Shown: one piece after another, positions 9,667-18,730 of the stretch
Layout: the number at the start of each line of letters is the position of its first letter
Numbering within the stretch: position 1 is the stretch's first letter
NCBI RefSeq assembly: GCF_014199205.1
Contig: NZ_JACIJD010000012.1
Coordinates: 62,001-126,000 of the forward strand
DNA: 64,000 nucleotides
Direction: 5' to 3'
Source of the DNA: Muricoccus pecuniae
GTDB taxonomy: Bacteria > Pseudomonadota > Alphaproteobacteria > Acetobacterales > Acetobacteraceae
Program-made: the position numbers and the translations under genes
The notes under the pieces: model-generated
Told to the model about the DNA's origin: nothing
What the model saw: only the letters and a program-made list of their open reading frames with translations
Databases searched by the model: none

Positions 9667-10595
9667 CAGCGCCCGCCCGACGTGGTGAGAGCAGCGGCGG
9701 CCGCCTCCCGCGCCCGGACCCGCGCCCGGTGCAGGTTGTAGAGCCCGGCCGAGACGACGACCACGGCGCCCAGCACCGTCGTCCAGGCCGGCACGTCGCC
9801 CCAGACGAGCAGGCCGAGCACCGTGCCCATGACGAGGGTGGTGTACTCGAAGGGCGCGAGCAGCCCCACCGGCGCGAGGGCGAAGGCGCGGGCGAAGAGG
9901 AAATGCGCCGTGCCGTTCCCCAGGGCGAGCAGCAGGATCGCTAGCCACCCGCCCGGCCCCGGCCAGGCGACGGGCGGGAAGACCGGGAGGAGCGCGAGGC
10001 CCAGGGGCAGATGCGCCGCCATGAGCCAGAAGGCGATGGAGGCCGGCCGGTCCGTCCGCGCCAGCACCCGTGTCCAGATGCGGCTGAGCGCCATGAAGAG
10101 GACGCCGACGAACAGCACCGCCGCCTCCGGGCGCCAGAGGTCGCCGCCGGGCCGCACCATCACCAGCACGCCGAGGAAGCCCGCGAGAGTGGAGAGCGCC
10201 CGCCGCCACCCGACCTTCTCGCCCAGCAGAGGAACGGCGAGCAGAGTCATGGCCAGCGGCCCCATCGCCGCGACGGCGTAGCTGTCTCCCAGCGCCATGC
10301 CGCGCGCCCAGGCGAGGTAGAAGGCCACCGTCACCACGCAGTGCACGAGGCTCCGCGCCAGCATCAGGCGACGGTTCACCGCCCGCACGCTCAGCCCGCC
10401 GCCGAGGGCGACCACCACCGCCGCCCCGATCGTGCCGCGAAGGATCATCGCGGCGGCGATGCCGATCTCCGGCAGCACGAACTTCACCGCGGCGTCGGAG
10501 ACGGTGACGATGGCGTAGCCGAGCATGATCAGCCCGATGCCGCGCAGCGCCTCCTCCGGCCGCCCCTCGGGCGCGCCTCCCCCTGGGTCAGGCAA
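9666..10595 (-). CDS. EamA-family (DMT superfamily) transporter, copy 2
   Basis: A ten-segment DMT-superfamily protein, about 309 residues from the TTG at 10595. It has the EamA half-repeat ends LLGEKVG and VWGDVPA. It shares architecture with the adjacent copy but differs through most of the sequence, so the pair may work as two exporters or a heterodimer. The start is uncertain: TTG 10595 overlaps the MaoC gene stop, with AGGAGG twelve bases upstream. The frame is open to 10844, but the upstream residues lie inside the MaoC gene and are unlike any membrane leader. Confidence 0.82.
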   Translation of the reverse strand: MPDPGGGAPEGRPEEALRGIGLIMLGYAIVTVSDAAVKFVLPEIGIAAAMILRGTIGAAVVVALGGGLSVRAVNRRLMLARSLVHCVVTVAFYLAWARGMALGDSYAVAAMGPLAMTLLAVPLLGEKVGWRRALSTLAGFLGVLVMVRPGGDLWRPEAAVLFVGVLFMALSRIWTRVLARTDRPASIAFWLMAAHLPLGLALLPVFPPVAWPGPGGWLAILLLALGNGTAHFLFARAFALAPVGLLAPFEYTTLVMGTVLGLLVWGDVPAWTTVLGAVVVVSAGLYNLHRARVRAREAAAAALTTSGGR

Positions 10596-11415
10596 GAACT
10601 GCCTCGGCCTCCTGGCAGGTGGCGCCGGTCTCGTCGCGGGTCTCAAGGCGGATCGTGCCGTCCGCCTCCCGCCGGCCGAGCAGGGCCAGGCGCCGCTCGT
10701 GGAAGCAGGGGCGCTTGCCGCGATAGGCGAAGCGCGCCAGCGCGGCACCGGGCCCGGCGAGGTCGAGCGCGTGGCGGGCCAGCAGCGTCGCCTGGAGCGG
10801 GCCGTGGACGACGAGGCCGGGATAGCCCTCCTCCCCCGTGACATAGGGGTGGTCGTAATGGATACGGTGGCCGTTCCCCGTGAGGGCGGAGTAGCGGAAC
10901 AGCATCACGGGATCCGGGACCAGCGAGGCCTCGAGCGCCCCATCCCAGGCCGGCGCGGCCGGCGCGTCCTTCACCGCCGCGCCCTCGGCGCCGCGATAGA
11001 CGATGTCCTGCTCCTCCTCCACCAGCACCCCGGCAGGGCCGTGCAGGACATGCCCGACGGTGACGAAGACGAGCCGCCCGGAGCCGCCCGACTTCTCCTT
11101 CACCGAGAGAATCGTGCTCACCTTCCGCAAGGCGTCCCCCGTCCGCACGGGCGCGCGGAAGGTCACGCGGCCGCCGGCCCACATGCGGCGCGGGAGATCG
11201 TGGACGGGGGGAAGAAAGCCGCCGCGGCGGGGATGGCCGTCCGGCCCCAACTCATCCGGCATCCGCCAGTCCTGGAACAGGGTCCAGTGCCACAGCGCCG
11301 GCCAGGCTTCGCCCTCCAGCGGGCGGCCGAGCGTGGCGGCCATGCGCTCGGCCAGGCGGCGATCGGCGCGGTCCTCCCGCACCTCCTCGCGGCCGACATA
11401 GTCCTCATAGGCCAT
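10588..11415 (-). CDS. MaoC/HotDog hydratase, FAS1-type dehydratase (HTD2 / mesaconyl-C4-CoA hydratase-like)
   Basis: A 275-residue double-HotDog protein. The second half holds the MaoC hydratase signature RYSALTGNGHRIHYD followed by GYPGLVVHGPLQATLL, with the catalytic aspartate/histidine positions in the YSALTGN.HRIHYD segment. The N-terminal half (GGRVTFRAPVRTGD) is the FAS1-like dehydratase domain. Relatives hydrate mesaconyl-C4-CoA, itaconyl-CoA or 3-hydroxyacyl thioesters. It is the first gene of the five-gene operon running to the MpaB gene, so it suggests that the operon handles a CoA-linked branched or dicarboxylic acid. Exact substrate is not resolvable. Confidence 0.84.
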   Translation of the reverse strand: MAYEDYVGREEVREDRADRRLAERMAATLGRPLEGEAWPALWHWTLFQDWRMPDELGPDGHPRRGGFLPPVHDLPRRMWAGGRVTFRAPVRTGDALRKVSTILSVKEKSGGSGRLVFVTVGHVLHGPAGVLVEEEQDIVYRGAEGAAVKDAPAAPAWDGALEASLVPDPVMLFRYSALTGNGHRIHYDHPYVTGEEGYPGLVVHGPLQATLLARHALDLAGPGAALARFAYRGKRPCFHERRLALLGRREADGTIRLETRDETGATCQEAEAVLA

Positions 11416-11433
11416 GCTTCCCCCCTGCCGCCC

Positions 11434-13053
11434 CTAGTCCTCCCGGACATAGAGCTTGTAGCCCTCGATCTCGCCCTGCTGGCGGTAGTTCCGGAACGCC
11501 TCCGCGAACAGGGGGTGGCGGGAGAAATACTCGATGAAGTCGAACTCCTTCCCGCACCAGGGAATGCCCACATGCCGGGTGACCAGCACCGCCGAGGGCG
11601 GGGCCGCCGCGAAGTCCTCGGCCACCGTGCGGTAGACGAAGAACTCCGCGCGCGACATCTCCCAGGGCTCGCGGTAGCGCTCGCCGTTCTCCGGGCAGCG
11701 CCCGTTCACCCCCTGCAGCAGCCAGAGATTCATGAAGCGCAGGGTGGACTGGCTGCGCGCGTAGTTCAGCGCGGGGTAGATCGGCCAGATATCCGGGGTG
11801 AGCACCAGCAGGCGCTCGTTCCAGGCCTCGGCCTTGAGCCAGGCGGTGAGCCGGCCGGCCTTTGCGGTCTCGAAGTTGATCTCGCGCAGCGGCGCCTCGC
11901 CGCCGCGGATGACGAGAAGGAAGAGCGCCGCGGCGATCACCGCCGAGATCGGCGCCGCCGAGCCCCGCGCCCGCCCGGGCGGCAGCGCCTCGTCCAGCCA
12001 GCGGGCGGCCATCAGCCCCGCCGTGAGCCCGCCGAGCATGAGGACGGGGGCGATATGGTAGGTCCAGCCCTTGTGCTGCACCCAGGCCGAGATGAAGGCC
12101 CCGGCCATCGCCGCCCAGAGGGCGAGCACGAGCGGGCCGAAGCGGCGGAGAAGGCAGAGCGCCGACACAGCGAGGAGGAGCAGCGCCGCGACCCCGAGGT
12201 TTTCCGTCAGCAGCGCGCCGAAGGCGGAAAGCCCGCCGAGATCGACGTAGTAGTCCCAGACCAGCGGCACGACATGGCCGAAGAAGTCGGGGAAGAAGAG
12301 CGGGATGGAAGCGAGGTAGAGCAGCCAGACGCCCGCCATGGTCCAGGGCACGGGATCGAGCAGCGGCGCGCCGATCCGCCTCCAGCCGAAGCGCCCGGCA
12401 TGGCGCAGCACCACCGCCGCCTCTACCAGCAGCGGCACGGCGAGGAAGTGCGGCTTCAGGGCGAAGCCGAGCGCCGCGAGCACCGCGACGCCGAATGTCA
12501 TCGCGCGTGACGTGGGAAGGCCGAGCATCCGCCGCGCGGCCAGCACCGCGTAGGGGATGGCCACGCTGCCCATCAGCACCTCGCGCTGGCCGAAGTCGTA
12601 GCCCGGCAGCAGCAGGGCGAGCGGCACCAGCGCGCCCATCGCCGCCCGCTCCACCGAGCCCTGCGGGATGCCCCGCCGCAGCCGCGCCGAGAGGCGCCAG
12701 AGGAGCGCGGCAAGGCCGACGAGGCAGAGGAGCAGCGCGCTCACCCCGTCCAGCGGCGTCCACTCCGCCAGGTAGCCGGGGATGAGGTTGAGGACGAAGA
12801 TCAGCGGCGGGTTGACGTCGATGAGCCCGGAATAGAGCCGCTCCCCCGCGATCCAGCGCTGGGTGAAGTTGAGCACCGCCGCCACGTCGTGGTTCAGCGG
12901 CGGGGAGAGCACTGTCAGCAGGAACAGGCCCGCCGGCGCCAGGGCGAGGGCCCGCCACAGCCGCGCGGCGGAGCCGGCGAGGAGGCGCGGGCGCGAGGCG
13001 GTGGAAACCGAGGCCGCTTCGGCCTTGGAGAGAGGCGGGACGGGGGCGTTCAT
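11434..13053 (-). CDS. GT-C type multi-span membrane protein (putative glycosyltransferase)
   Basis: A 539-residue membrane protein with about eleven hydrophobic segments and a soluble C-terminal third. After the first segment comes the loop NHDVAAVLNFTQRWIAGE with DVNPPL, the position where PMT/ArnT-like GT-C enzymes keep their acidic catalytic residue. That suggests a lipid-phosphate-sugar dependent glycosyltransferase of the envelope, a view helped by the GT2 and ArnE-like genes on the other side of the divergent promoter region. No specific subfamily was recognised. The ATG at 13053 opens a proline-rich cytosolic leader. Confidence 0.65.
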   Translation of the reverse strand: MNAPVPPLSKAEAASVSTASRPRLLAGSAARLWRALALAPAGLFLLTVLSPPLNHDVAAVLNFTQRWIAGERLYSGLIDVNPPLIFVLNLIPGYLAEWTPLDGVSALLLCLVGLAALLWRLSARLRRGIPQGSVERAAMGALVPLALLLPGYDFGQREVLMGSVAIPYAVLAARRMLGLPTSRAMTFGVAVLAALGFALKPHFLAVPLLVEAAVVLRHAGRFGWRRIGAPLLDPVPWTMAGVWLLYLASIPLFFPDFFGHVVPLVWDYYVDLGGLSAFGALLTENLGVAALLLLAVSALCLLRRFGPLVLALWAAMAGAFISAWVQHKGWTYHIAPVLMLGGLTAGLMAARWLDEALPPGRARGSAAPISAVIAAALFLLVIRGGEAPLREINFETAKAGRLTAWLKAEAWNERLLVLTPDIWPIYPALNYARSQSTLRFMNLWLLQGVNGRCPENGERYREPWEMSRAEFFVYRTVAEDFAAAPPSAVLVTRHVGIPWCGKEFDFIEYFSRHPLFAEAFRNYRQQGEIEGYKLYVRED

Positions 13054-13293
13054 GCGTGGCGTTTCTGCGGGCGCATCCTGGGTGGCTCCGGGCGGACGCG
13101 CAACCGACCCCCGGGCCGGAAAGGGGGCAGAGCGCCGCTTATCCCAGGTTATGGGGCCCGATTGCGGCGCCCCCTGGGCGCGTCTGCCTTGTCCCTGCCG
13201 CAGCCCCCTGTCACAAGCCGGACATCAGGCCGATCCCGGCCGCCCAGCGCGCCAGCCCCGAGTCGCCCTTTGGAAGACGCCGAATACACCCTG

Positions 13294-13995
13294 ATGGACG
13301 CCGCCGAGGACGGCATGTGGTGGTACCGCGCCATCCATGCCCGCCTGCTGGCCGCCCTGGCCGAGCGCCCGGGGGTGGAAGCCCTGCCCATGCTGGATGC
13401 CGGCTGCGGCACGGGCGGCTTCCTCGCCCGCCTCTCGCGCGGCTCCGCGCGGCCGGCCTTCGGGCTGGACTACAATCCCCGCGCCGCTGCCCGGGCCGCG
13501 GCGAAGTCCGGATTGCCCGCGACCGCCGGCACGATCAACGCCCTTCCCTTCCCCGACGCCGCCTTCGGGGCCGCCGTCTCGGTGGATGTCCTCTCGCACT
13601 CCGCCGTGGACCAGGGGGCCGCGCTGGCCGAGCTGCACCGGGTGCTGGCGCCCGGCGGCAGCCTCGTGCTGAACCTGCCGGCCTTCGAGTGGATGTTCTC
13701 GGCCCATGACATCCGGGTCCACAACGCCCGGCGCTACACGGCGGCTGGCGCGGTCGCCACCCTGCGCGCCGCCGGCTTCACCGAGGTCTCGGCCCGCTAC
13801 TGGAACAGCCTCCTCCTCCCCCTGATGGTTCTCCAGCGCAAGGTGCTGGCCCGGGGGGCGAACCATGCGAGCGATGTCGGCGACTTCCCGCCCTGGCTGG
13901 ACAGCCTCCTCCACGGCGTCTCGGAGATCGAGCGCCGCGCCCGCCTCTCCCTTCCGGCCGGCGGCTCCGTGCTGCTGACCGCGACGCGACCCTGA
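13294..13995 (+). CDS. Class I SAM-dependent methyltransferase
   Basis: A methyltransferase of 233 residues from ATG 13294 (241 from TTG 13270, in the same frame). Motif I is LDAGCGTGGFLARL, motif II LDYNPRA, and the later blocks are DVLSHSAVD and LAPGGSLVLNLPAFEWM. The N-terminal MWWYRAIHARLL is shared by a group of methyltransferases found beside polyisoprenyl-linked sugar genes. The C-terminal region has a hydrophobic stretch (YWNSLLLPLMVLQRK) that may contact the membrane. It is followed after 14 bases by the GT2 gene and probably shares its transcript. Neither candidate start has a strong ribosome binding site. Confidence 0.82.
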   Translation: MDAAEDGMWWYRAIHARLLAALAERPGVEALPMLDAGCGTGGFLARLSRGSARPAFGLDYNPRAAARAAAKSGLPATAGTINALPFPDAAFGAAVSVDVLSHSAVDQGAALAELHRVLAPGGSLVLNLPAFEWMFSAHDIRVHNARRYTAAGAVATLRAAGFTEVSARYWNSLLLPLMVLQRKVLARGANHASDVGDFPPWLDSLLHGVSEIERRARLSLPAGGSVLLTATRP

Positions 13996-14009
13996 AGGAC
14001 CCCCTATCC

Positions 14010-15005
14010 ATGCGCGCCCAGGACAACATGGCGTCCCTTCCCGACACGGTGGGCCTGTCCATCGTCGTCCCCGTCTATCGCGGTGCCGCCACGGTCGGCA
14101 CGCTGGTGGCCGCCCTTTCGGCGCTGCGCCCCGCGGGCGGGATCGAGATCGTGCTGGTGAACGACGGCTCGCCCGACAATTCCGGGGAGGTCTGCCGCCA
14201 GCTCGCCGCCGAGGCGACGGTTCCCCTCACCTATGTCGAGCACGCCCGGAACTTCGGCGAGCACAACGCCGTCATGTCAGGCCTCCGCGTCGCGCGCGGC
14301 TCCTACGTCATCACGATGGACGACGACCTCCAGAACCCGCCGGAGGAGGTGCTGAAGCTCTACGACCACGCGCGGCTCGGCGGGTTCGACGTCGTCTACA
14401 CCCGCTACGCCGTGAAGGAGCACGAGGGCTGGCGCAACCTCGGCAGCCGCTTCGCCAATTGGATCGCGGACCTGCTGATCGACAAGCCGCGCGGCCTCTA
14501 CCTCTCCTCCTTCCGCTGCATGAGCGCGCTCGTCGTGCGCGAGGTCACGCGCTATGCCGGCCCCTACCCCTATATCGACGGGCTGATCATGCAGGTGACG
14601 CAGCGCATCGATTCCATCGAGGTGCGGCACCTCAAGCGCGTGGAGGGGCGCAGCAACTACACGCTGCGGCGCCTCGTGCGGCTCTGGCTGAACCTGGCCA
14701 CCAACTTCTCGCTCCTGCCCGTGCGCCTCGCGGTCTTCGCCGGCATCGCCATGGGCGTGCTCGGCGTGATCGCCGCGCTCTTCGTCATCGTGGAGGCCAT
14801 GATGGGCGAGACGCCCTCGGGCTGGGCCTCAACCATGACGGTGACGCTGCTGCTCTCGGGCGTGCAGTTCCTCATCCTCGGCGTGCTCGGCGAGTATGTC
14901 GGCCGCTCCTTCCTCTCGGCCAACGGCACGCCGCAGGGCGTGGTGCGGGAAGTCGTCCGCGCCCGCCCCTCCGCCATGGACGCAAGGCTGGAAGACGCAG
15001 CGTGA
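14010..15005 (+). CDS. GT2 glycosyltransferase, ArnC/GtrB-like undecaprenyl-phosphate sugar transferase
   Basis: A 331-residue family 2 glycosyltransferase with a GT-A domain (LSIVVPVYRG, VLVNDGSPD, DxD as MDDDLQNPP) and two C-terminal membrane segments (about residues 230-290). This architecture is that of ArnC, GtrB and DPM1-like enzymes, which load a sugar onto undecaprenyl phosphate at the cytosolic face. The following ArnE-like gene overlaps its stop (GTGA), so the product is likely made together with a flippase for the lipid-linked sugar. Confidence 0.88.
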   Translation: MRAQDNMASLPDTVGLSIVVPVYRGAATVGTLVAALSALRPAGGIEIVLVNDGSPDNSGEVCRQLAAEATVPLTYVEHARNFGEHNAVMSGLRVARGSYVITMDDDLQNPPEEVLKLYDHARLGGFDVVYTRYAVKEHEGWRNLGSRFANWIADLLIDKPRGLYLSSFRCMSALVVREVTRYAGPYPYIDGLIMQVTQRIDSIEVRHLKRVEGRSNYTLRRLVRLWLNLATNFSLLPVRLAVFAGIAMGVLGVIAALFVIVEAMMGETPSGWASTMTVTLLLSGVQFLILGVLGEYVGRSFLSANGTPQGVVREVVRARPSAMDARLEDAA

Positions 15006-15337
15006 CGACCTACTGGATCACCCTGGCCGTCGCCATCGTCACCTCGATGGTCGGACAGATCCTGCTCAAGTCCGGGGCGATCGGGGAGGGCAACTTCGTC
15101 ACCCAGCTCTTCCGGCCGCAGACGATCATCGGGCTCGGCCTCTACGGCGGGGCCGCGCTGCTCTACATCGTGGCCCTCCGCCGGATCCCGATGTCGGTCG
15201 CCCTGCCCTTCACCGCCGTCTCCTATGTCGTGGCGGTGCTGATCGGGCACTTCGTCTTCGGCGAGGGGCTCGGCACGCAGAAGCTCGTCGCGATCGGCCT
15301 CATCAGCCTCGGCGTGGTGGTGCTCGCCAGCGCATGA
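15002..15337 (+). CDS. ArnE/SMR-like four-helix transporter
   Basis: A 111-residue protein with four membrane segments, similar to ArnE/ArnF and other small EamA/SMR proteins (TSMVGQILLKSGAI, then LYIVALRRIPMSVALPFTAVSYV-like segment and GLISLGVVVL). ArnE/F type proteins flip undecaprenyl-phosphate sugars to the periplasmic face. The GTG start at 15002 overlaps the GT2 stop codon. With the upstream GT2 and the divergent GT-C protein it makes a plausible load-flip-transfer set. Confidence 0.83.
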   Translation: MTTYWITLAVAIVTSMVGQILLKSGAIGEGNFVTQLFRPQTIIGLGLYGGAALLYIVALRRIPMSVALPFTAVSYVVAVLIGHFVFGEGLGTQKLVAIGLISLGVVVLASA

Positions 15338-15735
15338 GGGCGGCGGCCCTCCTGCCGCTTCTCCTCGCGGCCTGCGCCGCAACGCCCTCCTGCCCCACCG
15401 GCACCGCTCCGGCCGCGGTCGCGGAACTCGCCTTCGGCCGCAACGGCGGGGACGGCGCGCTGCGGGTGGGCGAGGCCGACTGGGCCGCCTTCCTGGCCGA
15501 GGAGGCCACGCCCCGCTTCCCCGACGGCCTCACCGCCATGGACGCGCAGGGCCAATGGCGCGGGGCGGACGGGCGCATCGCCCGAGAGCCCGCGAAGCTC
15601 CTCCTGCTCGTCCTGCCCGGCGCCTCGATGGCCGAGGCCGCCGCGCGCACCGCCCCCCTCGCCGAGGCCTACCGGGCGCGCTTCGGGCAGGAGAGCGTGC
15701 TCCGCAACCTCCGCCCGGGCTGCGCGGGGTTCTGA
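15334..15735 (+). CDS. DUF3574 lipoprotein
   Basis: A 133-residue protein with a lipoprotein signal (LLPLLLAACAAT, lipobox cysteine at residue 14) and a DUF3574 domain recognisable from GEADWAAFLAEEATPRFPDG, DAQGQWRG and EPAKLLLLVLPG. Function unknown; location is expected to be the periplasmic face of a membrane. It overlaps the ArnE-like gene by four bases (ATGA), so it belongs to the glycan cluster transcript. Confidence 0.75.
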   Translation: MRAAALLPLLLAACAATPSCPTGTAPAAVAELAFGRNGGDGALRVGEADWAAFLAEEATPRFPDGLTAMDAQGQWRGADGRIAREPAKLLLLVLPGASMAEAAARTAPLAEAYRARFGQESVLRNLRPGCAGF

Positions 15736-15742
15736 ACCCCGC

Positions 15743-17662
15743 TCAGGCCGGCCGCCGCGCGGGCGCCCCCACGCGCCCGAGCGCCCAGGCCAGCGCCATC
15801 GCCGCCAGCGCCACTGCCAGCCGCCCTGGGGCGGGAATAGCCGGCACGAAGGCCGCCACGAGACCCGCCGCGCCCAGCAGCAGCCGCGGCACCGGCCCGA
15901 GCGGCGCGGTGAGATAGCCCGCATAGGAGGCGGTGATCGCGACCAGCGCCGCCACCTGGATGGCGGTGGCGAGCAGTATGTCGACCGGCCCGCCCCGCAT
16001 CATGATCCCGGGGTCGTAGATGAAGGCGAAGCCGACGGTGAAGCCCGCGATGCCGAAGCGCGTGGCGTGCAGGCTGGTGATGGTGGGCCCCGCCTTGGCG
16101 ATGGAGGCCGCGGCAAAGGCGGCGGCGGCCACCGGCGGCGTCGCATCCGCCAGCACGGCGAAGTAGAAGAGGAAGAGATGGGCGGGCAGCACGTCCACGC
16201 CCATGGCGATGAGCTGCGGCACGCCGATCGCCGCGGCGATGATGTAGGAAGGCGTGGTCGGCAGCCCCATGCCGAGCACGAGCACGGTCAGCGCGAGCAG
16301 GATCAGCAGCAGGGGCAGCGAGCCGCCCGCCAGGTCCTTGATGATGCCGCCGAAGGCCACGACCATCCCCGTGGCCGTCAGCGCCGAGACGACGATGCCC
16401 GCCCCCGCGATGGCCACCGCCAGCGGCGCCATGGTCAGCCCCGCATTCAGCAGGCTCTCGAAGATCGCGCGCGGCGACATCCGCGTGCGCCGGCGCAGCA
16501 CGGCCACCGCCACCATGGCGAGGGTGGCACAGAAGGCGGCGTAGTTGCCCGACCAGCGCTCCATCATGAGGTAGACGAGCACGCCCATGGGGATGACGAG
16601 ATGCGCGTCGGCCAGGACCTCGCGCCAGGGCGGGATGTCGGCCTTCGGCATCGGCGCCATGCCGGCGCGCTTGGCCTCGAAATGCACGGCGGCGAGGATG
16701 GCGAAGTAGTACATCGCCGCCCCGATCGCGGCGGCGACTACGATCTCGCCGTAGGGGATGTTGGTGATCTCCGCCATGACGAAGGCCGCGGCCCCCATCA
16801 CCGGCGGCATGATCGCGCCGCCCACCGAGGCCGCGCTCTCGATCCCGCCCGCGACGGCGGGCCTGTAGCCGATCTTCTTCATCAGCGGGATCGTCATCGC
16901 GCCCGTGGTGATGACGTTGGAGACGGAGGAGCCGCTCATCGTCCCGAAGAGGCCGGAGGTGATCACGGCCACCTTCGCCGGCCCGCCCGTGAAGCGCCCG
17001 GCCGCGGCCGCGCCGAGGTTGCTGAACAGCCGCCCCGTGCCGCTGCCCGCCATGAAGGCGCCGAAGATGATGAAGACCGCGATGGTCGTCGCCACGATCC
17101 CCGTCAGCGGCCCGTAGACACCGCCGGCCGTGGGCACGAGCCAGGAGGCCTCCAGGATCTCGGCAACCGAGAAGGGGCGCGTGTTCAGCACGCCCGGCAG
17201 GAAGTGGCCGAGCGCCATGTAGGCGATGCTGCCGATCACCATCCAGGCGAGCCCCGGCTCCACCGCGCGCCGCGTTGCCTCCAGCAGGGTGACGATGGCG
17301 AGCACGGCCATGACGGACATCACGGGGGTGAAGTCGTCCACGTATTCCATGCGGTCGGAGACGGCGCCCGCATTCACCCAGACCCAGAGATGCGGCGCGG
17401 CGGCGGCGGCGAACCAGGCCCAGTCGAGCGCGCTCGGCCGGCTGGCCGGGCTGGAGGCCCGCGCCGGCCAGAGAAGGAAGATTGGCGGCACGAGGGCCAG
17501 CAGGTGGAAGGCCCGCATGGCGATCGGCTCGGGGAAGCCGATGCCGCCGAACAGGAGGTGGACCGCCGCGGCCAGCGCCAGCCAGCCCGAGAGGACCGGG
17601 CCCAACGGCCCCTTCAGCTCGCGCAAGGGGGACCGCTCAGCCCGGCATCGCGCCGGCTTCAC
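15743..17662 (-). CDS. TRAP transporter fused small and large permease (TAXI type)
   Basis: A 639-residue fused DctQM-type permease with roughly eighteen hydrophobic segments. DctM-type landmarks are GLFGTMSGSSVSNVITTGAMTIPLMKK, IMPPVMGAAAF, GMGLPTTPSYIIAA and FAVLADATPPVA. This fused form goes with TAXI-type binding proteins, and the TAXI gene lies just upstream, overlapping by 26 bases if the GTG at 17662 is the start. A TTG at 17626 is an alternative that removes the overlap. Substrate unknown; TAXI systems are implicated in uptake of C4-dicarboxylates and amino acids. Confidence 0.9.
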   Translation of the reverse strand: MKPARCRAERSPLRELKGPLGPVLSGWLALAAAVHLLFGGIGFPEPIAMRAFHLLALVPPIFLLWPARASSPASRPSALDWAWFAAAAAPHLWVWVNAGAVSDRMEYVDDFTPVMSVMAVLAIVTLLEATRRAVEPGLAWMVIGSIAYMALGHFLPGVLNTRPFSVAEILEASWLVPTAGGVYGPLTGIVATTIAVFIIFGAFMAGSGTGRLFSNLGAAAAGRFTGGPAKVAVITSGLFGTMSGSSVSNVITTGAMTIPLMKKIGYRPAVAGGIESAASVGGAIMPPVMGAAAFVMAEITNIPYGEIVVAAAIGAAMYYFAILAAVHFEAKRAGMAPMPKADIPPWREVLADAHLVIPMGVLVYLMMERWSGNYAAFCATLAMVAVAVLRRRTRMSPRAIFESLLNAGLTMAPLAVAIAGAGIVVSALTATGMVVAFGGIIKDLAGGSLPLLLILLALTVLVLGMGLPTTPSYIIAAAIGVPQLIAMGVDVLPAHLFLFYFAVLADATPPVAAAAFAAASIAKAGPTITSLHATRFGIAGFTVGFAFIYDPGIMMRGGPVDILLATAIQVAALVAITASYAGYLTAPLGPVPRLLLGAAGLVAAFVPAIPAPGRLAVALAAMALAWALGRVGAPARRPA

Positions 17663-18620
17663 GATAGGCGCGGGCCGCGCCGGGATGCAGCGGCGCGCCC
17701 TCGTACTTCCAGGCCACCGCGGGGTCGTAGGCGGCCATGGAGGCGTGGATCTGCGTCAGCCGCGCGCCCTTGGCCGCGATCAGCACCTTGGTCAGCTTGT
17801 AGGCCACCTCCTCCGGCACGCTCTCATGCACGACGATGACGCTGTCCATCGTCGTCACCGGCAGGTCGGCGCCCTGCAGCGCGGGATAGGTGCCGGCGGG
17901 AAGGATGCCTTGGTTGTAGGCATAGGCGTCGATCAGGTGCTTGCGGATGTCGTCGGGGAAGCCCACCAGCCGCGCCGCGCGCCGCCCCTGCCCGATCTCC
18001 GTCAGCACCGCGGCGGGCTTGGCGAGGGCGCAGTACATGTAGTCCACCTGCCCGTCGGAGAAGGCGGCGGCGATGTCGTTGTAGGAGCCGTTGAGATAGG
18101 TCCCGCCATCGGCCCGGATCTTCTCGGGCGAGGTGCTGATGAACTTCATGATGCGCTGCAGCGTCATCTCGTCGGTGGAGGAGCGCTGGGGGCATCCGAT
18201 GCGGAGGCCGCGCTGCGTCAGGATCGCGCGCATGTCCTCCAGCGGCTTGTCGGCGGCGCGGAGGAAATTGTGCTCGGTCGGCGAGTAGCCCGTGCCGAGG
18301 GTGCGGATCTTGTCGTGCTTCGCGCGATAGGGCTCCTCCCCCCGCACGGCGGCGGCGGTGAAGGCATCGATTCCCCAGCCCATCTGGGACTGGCCGTTGT
18401 TGATGCGCGTCGGGTTCGCCAGCCCCCCGCCCGGCACCACGCGGATCTGGAGGTCCGCCTCGTCCTTCGCCAGCGCCGCGATCCCCGCCCCCATCGTGTA
18501 CCAGCCGCCGCCGAGCGACCCCGCCACGAACTCATAGGTCCCCTGGGCGGAGGCCGTCCGGATGAAGGGCATCGCCAGCGCGCCGCCGAGCACGATGCGG
18601 CGGGAGAGGATGGGGAGCAT
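17637..18620 (-). CDS. TAXI family TRAP solute-binding protein
   Basis: A 327-residue periplasmic binding protein. A signal peptide (SRRIVLGGALAMPFIRTASAQ) is followed by YEFVAGSLGGGWYTMGAG, the usual TAXI N-terminal motif, and by conserved ADGGTYLNGSYNDIAAAFSDGQVDYM. It should deliver a small organic acid or related compound to the fused permease encoded next. The ATG at 18620 is chosen because GGAGG lies five bases upstream; longer in-frame starts would put charged residues before the signal. Confidence 0.9.
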   Translation of the reverse strand: MLPILSRRIVLGGALAMPFIRTASAQGTYEFVAGSLGGGWYTMGAGIAALAKDEADLQIRVVPGGGLANPTRINNGQSQMGWGIDAFTAAAVRGEEPYRAKHDKIRTLGTGYSPTEHNFLRAADKPLEDMRAILTQRGLRIGCPQRSSTDEMTLQRIMKFISTSPEKIRADGGTYLNGSYNDIAAAFSDGQVDYMYCALAKPAAVLTEIGQGRRAARLVGFPDDIRKHLIDAYAYNQGILPAGTYPALQGADLPVTTMDSVIVVHESVPEEVAYKLTKVLIAAKGARLTQIHASMAAYDPAVAWKYEGAPLHPGAARAYREAGAMPG

Positions 18621-18730
18621 GCTGGCCTCCGGGGCGATGGATGAGCGGGGCCGGGATGTTGCGCGCCACCCGGCCGACCCCGCAATCCCTGCAACGACCA
18701 TGCCGGGGCTCGCGGCGCCCGGCCCTGGGC

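Noticed and set aside
13054-13293. Divergent 240-bp gap between the GT-C and methyltransferase genes examined for promoters or a small gene
   Set aside because: No convincing -35/-10 pair, dyad or short coding frame with a ribosome binding site was found.
16067-17839. A 590-residue plus-strand frame antisense to the TRAP permease
   Set aside because: Extremely rich in His, Gly and Arg, which is the mirror of a hydrophobic membrane protein.
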